Source of the DNA: Sulfurimonas sp. SAG-AH-194-L11
Lineage (GTDB): Bacteria > Campylobacterota > Campylobacteria > Campylobacterales > Sulfurimonadaceae
Direction of reading: 5' to 3'
Assembly (NCBI RefSeq): GCF_029215995.1
Contig: NZ_JAEMVB010000020.1
Location: 1-32,665, forward strand
Length of the DNA: 32,665 bases
Shown here: positions 23,676-31,306 of the stretch, in pieces
Layout: each line of letters starts with the position of its first letter
Position numbering within the stretch: the first letter of the stretch is position 1
Made by a program: the position numbers and the translations under genes
The notes under the pieces: model-generated
Told to the model about the DNA's origin: nothing
Databases searched by the model: none
Seen by the model: the letters and a program-made list of their open reading frames with translations, nothing else

Positions 23676-26099
23676 TTAGCTCCTTTTCTCTTCAAGTTCT
23701 TTTTCAATAAGTCCTACATTTCTTATTGTTTTTAAAACACTATCTGGATTGAGGCTCATAGAGTCAACACCGAGTGTGACGAGATACTCTGCCATCTCTG
23801 GGTAATCTGATGGAGCTTGTCCACAGATACCACTATGTCGAGAGTTGCGTTTACATCCCTCTATTGCCATTTTTATCATAGTTTTTACACCCTCATCTCG
23901 CTCATCATAGTCAAATGCCACAACTTCACTATCACGGTCAACACCGAGTATAAGTTGTGTAAGGTCATTACTTCCTATACTAAAACCATCAAATATTTTA
24001 CTAAAAGCATCTATCTGAATGACATTATTTGGTATCTCACACATAACATAAATCTCTAAGCCATTTTCGCCTTGAGTGAGACCGTACTTTTTCATTGTCT
24101 CTATCACGAGTTTCCCTTCTTGGACACGCCTACAAAAAGGTATCATCAAAATAACATTGTCAAATCCCATCTCATCACGAACTCTTTTCATCGCCTTACA
24201 CTCTAAGGCAAAACCCTCTTCATAGTTTGGATGTGCATATCTTGAAGCTCCTCGAAAACCTATCATTGGGTTATCCTCTTGAAGTTCAAAAGTAGCTCCT
24301 CCTAAGAGTGTTGCATATTCGTTAGACTTAAAGTCACTCATACGAACTACACAAGGTTTGGGGTAAATGCAGGAGGCTATAGTTGCCACTCCCTCAGAGA
24401 GAGTTTTGACAAAAAAGTCCTCATTTGATTCGTAGGATTGAGTAAGCTTTTTCAGCTTTTCTTGTGTCTCTACATCTACTTTTTCAGGGTGAATGAGTGC
24501 CATAGGATGTGCTTTGATGTAGGTGTTAATGATAAACTCCATTCTTGCTAAGCCGATACCATCTACAGGAAGAGAGGCAAGGGAAAAAGCCAAGTCAGGA
24601 TTACCTAAATTCATCATAATTTGTGTTTTTGTTTTGGCTAAATCATTTAAATCTGTTTGAATGATTTCAAAATCAAGTATCCCTTCATAGATAACTCCCT
24701 CTTCACCGCTTGAACAGTTGATAGTAACTTCTTGATTGTTTTGTAAAACCTCAGTGGCATTGACACAACCTACAACAGCGGGAATGCCAAGTTCACGACT
24801 TAAAATAGCTGCATGACAAGTTCTTCCACCCTTGTTGGTAATAATAGCAGAGGCTATTTTCATAATAGGTTCCCAATCAGGATTTGTAGTGTCTGCTAGA
24901 AGAACTTCACCTGCTTTAAAAGAAGATAATTTGGAGGTACTCTCTATAAAGTGTATCCTTCCTGCCCCAATTTTCGTTCCAATTGCATCACCACTTACAA
25001 GCACTCTCGCTGTTTCATTAAGGTGGTATGTTTGTAAGATATTGTTCTCTTTACGGGATTCAACTGTTTCTGGGCGTGCTTGCACCATATATATTTTGCC
25101 ATCAAGACCATCTTTTGCCCACTCCATATCCATAGGTTTATGTATATCAGCTTTTTTGGAGTAGTGCTTTTCTATCTTTATGGCATAATCAGCAAGTAGC
25201 ATAATATCGGCATCACTTATACAAAAACGAGCTTGTTCTTCTTGAGTTGTTGGTATATTTTTTGTGTACTCTAGGGCTATATTATCACTATTAACGACAT
25301 TGGTAAAGACCATCTTTTTCTCTTTAGAACCTAAAGAACGTTTAAGAACTGTACGAAACCCTCTGTTAAATGTGGGTTTATGTACATAAAAAGCATCAGG
25401 ATTTATACTGCCTTGCACGACATTCTCGCCTAAACCATAGGCTGCGTTTATAAACACAACATCTTCAAAACCACTCTCCGTATCAAGGCTAAACATAACA
25501 CCACTCGAAGAGATATCACTACGAACCATCTTCATAACGACAACAGAGATATAGACTTTTAGATAGTCAAAGCCGTTGTCATGTTTGTAGTGCAAAGACC
25601 TATCTGTAAAGTTCGAAGCGATACATCTTTTGTATGCATCAAGGAGTTCTTCATTTGTTGAGATGTTGAGGTAAGTATCATTTTGTCCAGCAAAGGAGGC
25701 TTCAGGGGAGTCTTCTGCCGTTGCAGAAGAACGAACTGCAAGAGAAAGTTTTTCTCCATACTCCTCTTTGAGTTTACTAAAAGAGGAGAGTATCTCTTCT
25801 TGCAAATTATCGGGGATTTTACAATTATTTATGATATCTCTACAAGCTTTTCCTCTACTTTGGAGCTCTTCAATGTTTGTCACATCAATATCATCAAGAA
25901 GTTCATGCAACTTTTCCCAAGCACCATTTTCTTCAAGTAAATTTATGTATGCATTTGAAGTGATAGCAAAGCCATTTGGCACAAGAACATTTTGACTTGT
26001 TAAGTTCTGATACATCTCACCTAAAGAAGCATTTTTACCACCAACTTCCGCGACATCCTCTATGCCTATTTCTTGAAACCATTTGATATTTTCAGACAT
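23676..26099 (-). CDS. ppsA: Phosphoenolpyruvate synthase (pyruvate, water dikinase)
   Basis: An 807-aa enzyme (E. coli PpsA 792) that makes PEP, AMP and phosphate from pyruvate, ATP and water. The ATP-grasp N-domain opens with VGGKNASLGEMY and contains DMEWAKDG and QARPETV; the phosphohistidine domain has GGRTCHAAILSRELGIPAVVG with His429; the C-terminal barrel has GSNDLTQLILGVDRDS and the catalytic cysteine in SGICGQAPSD. AGGAG precedes the ATG. It lies between a beta-CASP nuclease gene (10-base gap) and nifJ (2-base gap), so the proteins that form pyruvate and convert it to PEP are made from one mRNA. Confidence 0.97.
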   Translation of the reverse strand: MSENIKWFQEIGIEDVAEVGGKNASLGEMYQNLTSQNVLVPNGFAITSNAYINLLEENGAWEKLHELLDDIDVTNIEELQSRGKACRDIINNCKIPDNLQEEILSSFSKLKEEYGEKLSLAVRSSATAEDSPEASFAGQNDTYLNISTNEELLDAYKRCIASNFTDRSLHYKHDNGFDYLKVYISVVVMKMVRSDISSSGVMFSLDTESGFEDVVFINAAYGLGENVVQGSINPDAFYVHKPTFNRGFRTVLKRSLGSKEKKMVFTNVVNSDNIALEYTKNIPTTQEEQARFCISDADIMLLADYAIKIEKHYSKKADIHKPMDMEWAKDGLDGKIYMVQARPETVESRKENNILQTYHLNETARVLVSGDAIGTKIGAGRIHFIESTSKLSSFKAGEVLLADTTNPDWEPIMKIASAIITNKGGRTCHAAILSRELGIPAVVGCVNATEVLQNNQEVTINCSSGEEGVIYEGILDFEIIQTDLNDLAKTKTQIMMNLGNPDLAFSLASLPVDGIGLARMEFIINTYIKAHPMALIHPEKVDVETQEKLKKLTQSYESNEDFFVKTLSEGVATIASCIYPKPCVVRMSDFKSNEYATLLGGATFELQEDNPMIGFRGASRYAHPNYEEGFALECKAMKRVRDEMGFDNVILMIPFCRRVQEGKLVIETMKKYGLTQGENGLEIYVMCEIPNNVIQIDAFSKIFDGFSIGSNDLTQLILGVDRDSEVVAFDYDERDEGVKTMIKMAIEGCKRNSRHSGICGQAPSDYPEMAEYLVTLGVDSMSLNPDSVLKTIRNVGLIEKELEEKRS

Positions 26100-26109
26100 C
26101 TTCTTGCTC

Positions 26110-27507
26110 CTAAATAACTATTTTTTCTTCGTATTTGACTATATGAGAATCAATTCCAATTTTCTCTTTGATAGCTGCTTTAAAAGTTTTTTGACTCTCT
26201 ACTTCACCATGAATTAAGAAAATCTTTTTGAGCTTTTTGATTTTTGAAATCCATTTAATTATAGCTTTTTGATCTGCATGTGCGGAAAAACCGTTTATAG
26301 TATGTATGGAAGCTTTAACAATAATATCTTCTCCATAGAGATTTATCCACTCGGCACCTTCAACTATTTGTCGTCCTAAAGTACCTTTAGCTTGATAGCC
26401 TACAAATATAACTGTATTTTTTGGATTCCAAATTCTATGTTTAAAGTGATGGGTGATTCTTCCACCGTTACACATACCACTACCAGCGATAATAATAGCT
26501 CTACTTTTAACATCATTTATAGCTTTAGAGGATTCAGGTGTTTGTGTATACACAAGAGCATCAAAGTTAAACACTGTACCATCTTCTTTAACATTATGTT
26601 GGCATTGACTACTTAACTCTTCATTGTACCGTCTATAAACATCAGTAGCATGGGTTGCCATAGGACTATCTAAAAATATTTGACATTTTGGAAGTTCGCC
26701 TTTGTTATGCATATCTCTAAGTATGCAGAGTAATTCTTGTGTTCTTTCGATGGCAAAAGAAGGAATAAGTACATTTCCTTTATTGTTTAATGTTTTTATA
26801 ATGACCTTTTTAAACTCTCTTATGGTTGATTTTATAGACTGATGCTCTCTGTCTCCGTAGGTAGATTCTACATAAAGAGTATTGGCACGTGCACACTTCT
26901 CTAAGTCTGGAAGAACAAGTCTATTGCTATTACCAATATCACCAGAAAAGACAACTGTTTTTGATTTTCTCCCTTGCATATAGGAGAGCTCTATAAATGC
27001 AGAACCAAGAATATGACCTGCATTTTTATATCGAAAACTAATGCCTTCGCCAAGCTCCATATATGTACTGTACTCAGGATTTATCCACCTTATTTGGTTA
27101 AAAGTCTTCTCTACATCCAAAGCTCCATAGAGAGGTTTTTGGAGGGTTTTTTCTTTTGCTTTACGAACTGCTTTTCTATGTTTAGTATTAAAATCTTCAT
27201 TCATGATTTTTGCACTATCCATCAAAATGATATAAGCTAGTTCCATGCTCGGAGTTGTTGCATATATTTCTCCACTAAAACCCTCTTTAACCATTTTAGG
27301 TATTCTGCCAATATGATCAAGATGTGCATGAGTTATAAGTATGTAGTCAATCTCCGCAGGATTAAAACCAAATTTTTGAGCATTTTGCTCCTCTTCTTCA
27401 CCCTGAAACATACCACAATCTATCATTATTTTTATATCATCTATTGTGACAATATGGCAAGAACCTGTCACCTCTTGTGTCGCACCATAAGATTTAATTT
27501 GTATCAT
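26110..27507 (-). CDS. Metallo-beta-lactamase/beta-CASP ribonuclease-like protein
   Basis: A 465-aa protein of the RNA-processing beta-CASP group (COG1236, CPSF73/RNase J relatives). The zinc-site motif HAHLDH (60-65 with the first His at 60) is intact, with further ligands in NAGHILGSAF and FSGDIGN. Beta-CASP features follow: IPSFAIERTQELL, GSGMCNGGRITHHF and SAHADQ. Such enzymes cut or trim RNA; bacterial members of this size are mostly uncharacterised. It heads the ppsA-nifJ operon, which is unusual company and may reflect processing of that mRNA or only shared expression. AAGGA lies 8 bases before the ATG and a TATAAT 30 bases upstream. Confidence 0.9.
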   Translation of the reverse strand: MIQIKSYGATQEVTGSCHIVTIDDIKIMIDCGMFQGEEEEQNAQKFGFNPAEIDYILITHAHLDHIGRIPKMVKEGFSGEIYATTPSMELAYIILMDSAKIMNEDFNTKHRKAVRKAKEKTLQKPLYGALDVEKTFNQIRWINPEYSTYMELGEGISFRYKNAGHILGSAFIELSYMQGRKSKTVVFSGDIGNSNRLVLPDLEKCARANTLYVESTYGDREHQSIKSTIREFKKVIIKTLNNKGNVLIPSFAIERTQELLCILRDMHNKGELPKCQIFLDSPMATHATDVYRRYNEELSSQCQHNVKEDGTVFNFDALVYTQTPESSKAINDVKSRAIIIAGSGMCNGGRITHHFKHRIWNPKNTVIFVGYQAKGTLGRQIVEGAEWINLYGEDIIVKASIHTINGFSAHADQKAIIKWISKIKKLKKIFLIHGEVESQKTFKAAIKEKIGIDSHIVKYEEKIVI

Positions 27508-27537
27508 AAAAGAATCCTTTATAATTTTCAGCTATTA

Positions 27538-27543
27538 ATTATA
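27538..27543 (-). promoter_or_regulatory. -10 box (TATAAT) for the nuclease-ppsA-nifJ-lpd operon
   Basis: A perfect TATAAT on the minus strand, 30 bases upstream of the ATG at 27507, with AAAGGA in the leader. It overlaps the stop codon of the small open frame at 27539-27679, so the operon probably starts here even if that frame is translated. Confidence 0.5.
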
Positions 27544-27679
27544 CTCCTAAAAGTATTAACTGACAAAAACTAAATCCAATATCGACACCTATATAAAACA
27601 CAATAGTCTCACCTAAATAGCCTGCAAAGAGTGTGATACCTGCAAGAGAAAAAATTGTAATGTACAGAAAATAAAACAT
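27539..27679 (-). CDS. Possible small membrane protein, 46 aa
   Basis: An open frame of 46 residues starting ATG (27679-27677) and ending TAA (27541-27539). It is hydrophobic with two likely membrane segments (about 4-20 and 26-44), separated by YLGET, and has few charged residues. No ribosome-binding site precedes it; a TATTAT at 27689-27684 would start an mRNA almost on the ATG, so it would be leaderless. It sits 31 bases before the nuclease gene on the same strand. No family is recognised. It could be chance, but hydrophobic composition and operon position make it worth listing. Confidence 0.35.
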   Translation of the reverse strand: MFYFLYITIFSLAGITLFAGYLGETIVFYIGVDIGFSFCQLILLGV

Positions 27680-27681
27680 GC

Positions 27682-27706
27682 TATAATAGTTTAAATAAAC
27701 AAACTA
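27682..27706 (+). promoter_or_regulatory. -10 box plus inverted repeat upstream of the CheB-CheR gene
   Basis: TATAAT (27682-27687) is followed by TAGTTT (27687-27692) and its inverse AAACTA (27701-27706) around 8 bases. The repeat would lie across the transcription start of the gene at 27723 and could be an operator. A minus-strand -10-like TATTAT overlaps the same bases. Confidence 0.4.
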
Positions 27707-27722
27707 TATACAGAGAAGTATC

Positions 27723-29009
27723 ATGCAAGAAGTTAATTATATTGGGCTTGGGGCTAGTGCTGGTGGGCTTAGTGCCCTACAAGAGATTTTATCAAATGTC
27801 CCTGTCCCCTCACATAGCATATATATTGTAGTGCAACATCTAAGCTCCGATAGAAAATCTATGCTCCCTGACATTTTATCGAAGTCTACAAGTTTGGATG
27901 TCATAGAGGCACAAGAAGGCACAGAACTTTTAGTTGGTAAAGTTTATGTCATCCCTCCAAATATGATGCTTACTCAAAACAAAAATCTTCAACTTATAGT
28001 TATTCCTTCCAAAAGTAAAACTGCCCCACAACCAAATATAGATACTATTTTTACATTTCTTTCACAATATAGTGGTGCAAAAACAATAGGTATCCTTTTA
28101 TCAGGAAGTGGTCATGACGGGGTGAAAGGGTTACGAGCCATTAGTGATGTTGATGGAATCACTTTAGTTCAATCTCCAAAAGAAGCAGAGTTTAAATCTA
28201 TGCCAGAGTCTGCTATAAAAGCAAAAGTTGTGCATGAGACCTTAAGACTTAAAGATATTGCTAAAATTATCACTGAACTTGATAGTATAAGTGATGATGA
28301 GACTGCTTTAGAGGCAATTCGTATTTTACTTATAAACCACAACGGGTTTAATTTACAAAAGTATAAAGAAAATACAGTCTTACGACGCATGCACAAGAGA
28401 ATGTTATTGCTTCAGATAGAGACACTTAAGTGTTATACAAAATATGTTATTAAAAATCATAAAGAGCTACAACTTCTTTATGAAGATATTTTGATAGGTG
28501 TTACAAGTTTTTTTAGAGATAAAGAGGCCTTTGAAGTTCTAAGTAAAAAAATTTCTCATTTAGTTCAAAAAAATAAAAATAAGAAAGAGCTTCGCGTTTG
28601 GGTAACAGCCTGCTCTACTGGTGAAGAAGCATACTCTATAGCCATTATGTTAAGTGAATTAGTAGAAAAAAGTGCTAAAGATTTATCTATTAATATTTTT
28701 GCTAGTGATATTGACGATGTCTCTTTAGCAAAAGCTCGACAAGGAGTCTACACGCAATTAGAGTTAAAAAATATAGATAAAGCATTACGAGATAAATACT
28801 TTATACAAACAAATGATGATTTTGAAGTGCATCAAAATTTACGAAAACTTATAGTCTTTACACATCATGATTTACTTAATGAACCCCCTTTTATAAAGAT
28901 GGATTTGATTACCTGTAGAAATGCTCTTATCTACTTTACACACTCTACACAAAAAGAGATTTTCACTATGTTTCATTATGCTTTAAAGACTCATGGTATA
29001 CTCTTTTAG
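27723..29009 (+). CDS. CheB-CheR part of a frameshifted CheB/CheR/PAS/histidine kinase gene
   Basis: A 428-aa product. Residues 1-180 are a CheB methylesterase domain with the catalytic triad Ser12 (GASAGG), His39 (VVQHLS) and Asp132 (SGSGHDG); the CheB receiver domain is absent. Residues about 205-428 are a CheR methyltransferase with VLRRMHKRM, TSFFRD, the SAM motif WVTACSTGEEAYS and DLITCRNALIYF. The frame ends at a TAG (29007-29009) in the middle of the conserved CheR ending; the expected LFLG continues in another frame. The remainder is at 29036-31306. In intact relatives these domains form one protein with PAS and kinase modules. Weak AGAGAAG precedes the ATG. Confidence 0.85.
   Translation: MQEVNYIGLGASAGGLSALQEILSNVPVPSHSIYIVVQHLSSDRKSMLPDILSKSTSLDVIEAQEGTELLVGKVYVIPPNMMLTQNKNLQLIVIPSKSKTAPQPNIDTIFTFLSQYSGAKTIGILLSGSGHDGVKGLRAISDVDGITLVQSPKEAEFKSMPESAIKAKVVHETLRLKDIAKIITELDSISDDETALEAIRILLINHNGFNLQKYKENTVLRRMHKRMLLLQIETLKCYTKYVIKNHKELQLLYEDILIGVTSFFRDKEAFEVLSKKISHLVQKNKNKKELRVWVTACSTGEEAYSIAIMLSELVEKSAKDLSINIFASDIDDVSLAKARQGVYTQLELKNIDKALRDKYFIQTNDDFEVHQNLRKLIVFTHHDLLNEPPFIKMDLITCRNALIYFTHSTQKEIFTMFHYALKTHGILF
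29001..29009 (+). other. Frameshift site inside the CheB-CheR-PAS-kinase gene
   Basis: The bases CTCTTTTAG put a stop in the CheR frame. One additional T in the run 29004-29007 would read LFLGIS and join it to the downstream frame through to 31306. It fits a one-base deletion or a sequencing error. The heptamer does not fit a good -1 slippery site. Confidence 0.8.
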
Positions 29010-29035
29010 GTATCTCCGAAGCACTACCACAGAGC

Positions 29036-31306
29036 ATGAACTACTTCACACTCTTAAATACAAAATGGAAGATATACGAAAAAGAGCCAAGCATAACTCC
29101 TCCAAAATTAGCACCTCGTTTTTACAAGATTCTTTCATCGGCAAGTGCACCCGAAAATGCTGTTGATATACTGAAAAAGAGTAGTGCTCCTAGCATTGAA
29201 ACATACTTAGCCGAGTCAATGTTTCAACTCTTTACACCCTCTTGTGTTATCATAAATCGTCATGATGATATGATATACACTAAGGGGGAAATCCCCTATT
29301 TGGAGTTTTCAGAAGGCTTTACCTCTTTAAATATTTTTAAAAACCTGCATCCAGATTTACGTTTAGAACTGCATTATACACTTGAGCAGTCTCGTAAAAA
29401 AGATGTCGATGTTCGTTCTAAATTTATTGAAATTCAAGAGAATTCAGAAAAAACGGTCTTTGTAAGAATTATTGCTACTCCTTTTTCTTATCAAAATAGT
29501 GATGCACTCTCTTTGCTCTATTTTCAAGAGTATCATATTGATGAGATTATTTTTAATGCACAGAGAAGTAATTTTCCAAAAGAATCAGACTTAGTTAACT
29601 CACTACAAACACAGGTATCTCAGATGAAGGAGCAACTTCATGCACTTCAAAACGAGCTTGACAACTCTAATGAAAATATGCAGATGATGAATGAAGAGCT
29701 TCAATCATCCAACGAAGAACTCCAATCATCCAACGAAGAGCTTGAAACATCAAATGAAGAACTTCAAGCCACAAATGAAGAGCTTAATGAAACATATCAT
29801 CATATTAATGCACTTAAGCAGCAGTATAGCAATATTTTAGAGTCTTCCTTAGATGGTATTTTAGGTTTAGACTTGGATGAAAAACATACTTTTTGTAATT
29901 CACAAGCACTAGAGATGCTAGGGTTTACATCTGAGGAGCTTATGGGTAAGATAGGTCATACTCTGTGGCATCATACAAAAGCTGATGGCACGGTTTTTGA
30001 TAGAAGTGAATGTCCTATACTCCATGTCACAAAAACAGGAGAACCTATAAGAGGAGAAGATCTCTATTGGCGTAAAGATGGTAGCTCTTTTGAAGTACAA
30101 TACACAAGTGCCCCTATAAGAGAAAATTCTAAGGTAACCGGTGTCGTTCTCTTCTTCCATGACATCAGTAAAGAGAAGGCTCTTGAGCGAAAAATTAAAC
30201 ATGAGCAATCTCTTATAAAACACTATTTTGATACTACTGAGGCACTTGTCGTGGTAATAAATACAAAAGGTAATATAGAACTCCTCAATAGAAAAGGGGC
30301 GACACTATTAGAGACTGATTCACAGATGATGGTCGGTAAAAACTGGTTTGAACACTTTGTAGATAAATCAATCCAAAAAGAGGTACTAGCAGTTTTTGAA
30401 GCCGTGATAGCAAGTAATGTAGGTACTATTCTCCCCTATACAAATGAGATAATGACAACAAAAGGTGAAAAAAAGCTACTCTACTGGACAAATACACCTC
30501 TTTTTGATGATAATAATAAAAGTATTGGCATTATTGCCACAGGTATAGATATAACTCAAGAGAATGAACTTAAAAGAAAACTCCATGAAAAGGAGGAGAT
30601 GATGATAGCACAATCAAGACAAGCTGCTATGGGTGATATGATTGCAATGATTGCCCATCAGTGGCGTCAGCCTATTAGCATCATCTCCATGGAAGCAAAT
30701 AGTCTCCAAGCTGATTTAGAACTTGGCAATGAGATCAACAAAGTAAATTTACAGAAATTAGTAAAAAGCATATCGTATCAAACACAACATCTTTCAAAAA
30801 CTATTGATGATTTTAGAAACTTTTTTAAACCAAATAAAGAAGTGCAAACTATGAGTATCGATGAGATAGTAAAAAATATCAAAATGCTTCTCCTAAAAAG
30901 TTTAGAAAATAACAATATTGCATTTGAGCTAGATATGAAAGAAAATTATGAAATCATTAGTTATAAAAATGAGCTTATACAAGTTTTGGTAAACCTCATA
31001 CTCAATGCCAAAGATGCTATAAAAGAAGCAAATTCAACGAATGGAAAAATTATTATCAGAGTGACTAAGGATGGAGAGAAACTATTGATTGAAGTGTGTG
31101 ATAATGGCATTGGAATTCCTAAAGAACTGCTTAATACACTAGGAGAGCCTTATGTCTCATCTAAGGGTAAGAATGGCACAGGTTTAGGATTGTATATGTC
31201 AAAGGTAATTGTCTCTAAGCATCTTAGAGGTACATTAGAATGGAAAAATAGAGATAAAGGTGCCTGTTTTAGTATAAAAATACCTTTGAAAGTGAGTAAA
31301 TCATGA
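29036..31306 (+). CDS. Coiled-coil/PAS/histidine kinase part of the frameshifted gene
   Basis: A 756-aa frame whose first ATG may or may not be used. The DNA upstream to 29008 also continues the CheR ending in this frame. Residues 1-180 finish CheR and a PAS-like region; about 195-260 is a coiled coil of NEELQSS-type heptads; about 265-375 and 385-500 are two PAS domains; the kinase follows with H-box MIAHQWRQP (phosphoacceptor His541) and an ATPase domain with NLILNAKDAI, DNGIGIP and GTGLGLYM. If translated alone it would still be a complete soluble PAS-histidine kinase. Its stop overlaps the next gene's start as ATGA, so the response regulator is its likely partner. Confidence 0.85.
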   Translation: MNYFTLLNTKWKIYEKEPSITPPKLAPRFYKILSSASAPENAVDILKKSSAPSIETYLAESMFQLFTPSCVIINRHDDMIYTKGEIPYLEFSEGFTSLNIFKNLHPDLRLELHYTLEQSRKKDVDVRSKFIEIQENSEKTVFVRIIATPFSYQNSDALSLLYFQEYHIDEIIFNAQRSNFPKESDLVNSLQTQVSQMKEQLHALQNELDNSNENMQMMNEELQSSNEELQSSNEELETSNEELQATNEELNETYHHINALKQQYSNILESSLDGILGLDLDEKHTFCNSQALEMLGFTSEELMGKIGHTLWHHTKADGTVFDRSECPILHVTKTGEPIRGEDLYWRKDGSSFEVQYTSAPIRENSKVTGVVLFFHDISKEKALERKIKHEQSLIKHYFDTTEALVVVINTKGNIELLNRKGATLLETDSQMMVGKNWFEHFVDKSIQKEVLAVFEAVIASNVGTILPYTNEIMTTKGEKKLLYWTNTPLFDDNNKSIGIIATGIDITQENELKRKLHEKEEMMIAQSRQAAMGDMIAMIAHQWRQPISIISMEANSLQADLELGNEINKVNLQKLVKSISYQTQHLSKTIDDFRNFFKPNKEVQTMSIDEIVKNIKMLLLKSLENNNIAFELDMKENYEIISYKNELIQVLVNLILNAKDAIKEANSTNGKIIIRVTKDGEKLLIEVCDNGIGIPKELLNTLGEPYVSSKGKNGTGLGLYMSKVIVSKHLRGTLEWKNRDKGACFSIKIPLKVSKS
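29690..29794 (+). repeat. Five tandem 21-bp repeats coding for a heptad coiled coil
   Basis: Units of 21 bases at 29690, 29711, 29732, 29753 and 29774 encode NEELQSS, NEELQSS, NEELETS, NEELQAT and NEELNET. They form the coiled coil typical of CheB-CheR-PAS hybrids. Near-identical copies (especially the first two) could recombine or slip in whole heptads without changing frame. Confidence 0.8.

Noticed and set aside
23817..24059. 80-aa + strand open frame opposite ppsA
   Set aside because: It lies wholly antisense to the conserved C-terminal part of PEP synthase; no start signal or protein-like composition.
25683..25995. Two overlapping + strand frames opposite the ppsA N-terminus
   Set aside because: Both are shadows of conserved ATP-grasp coding sequence.
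29001..29009. Programmed -1 frameshift in the CheR end
   Set aside because: The heptamer does not match X XXY YYZ in the zero frame, and slipping tRNA-Phe from TTT to CTT gives a first-position mismatch. A mutation or sequence error is simpler.
29690..29794. Regular 21-bp direct repeats as a possible CRISPR or minisatellite
   Set aside because: The units are contiguous without spacers, lie in an open reading frame and encode heptads of a known coiled coil.
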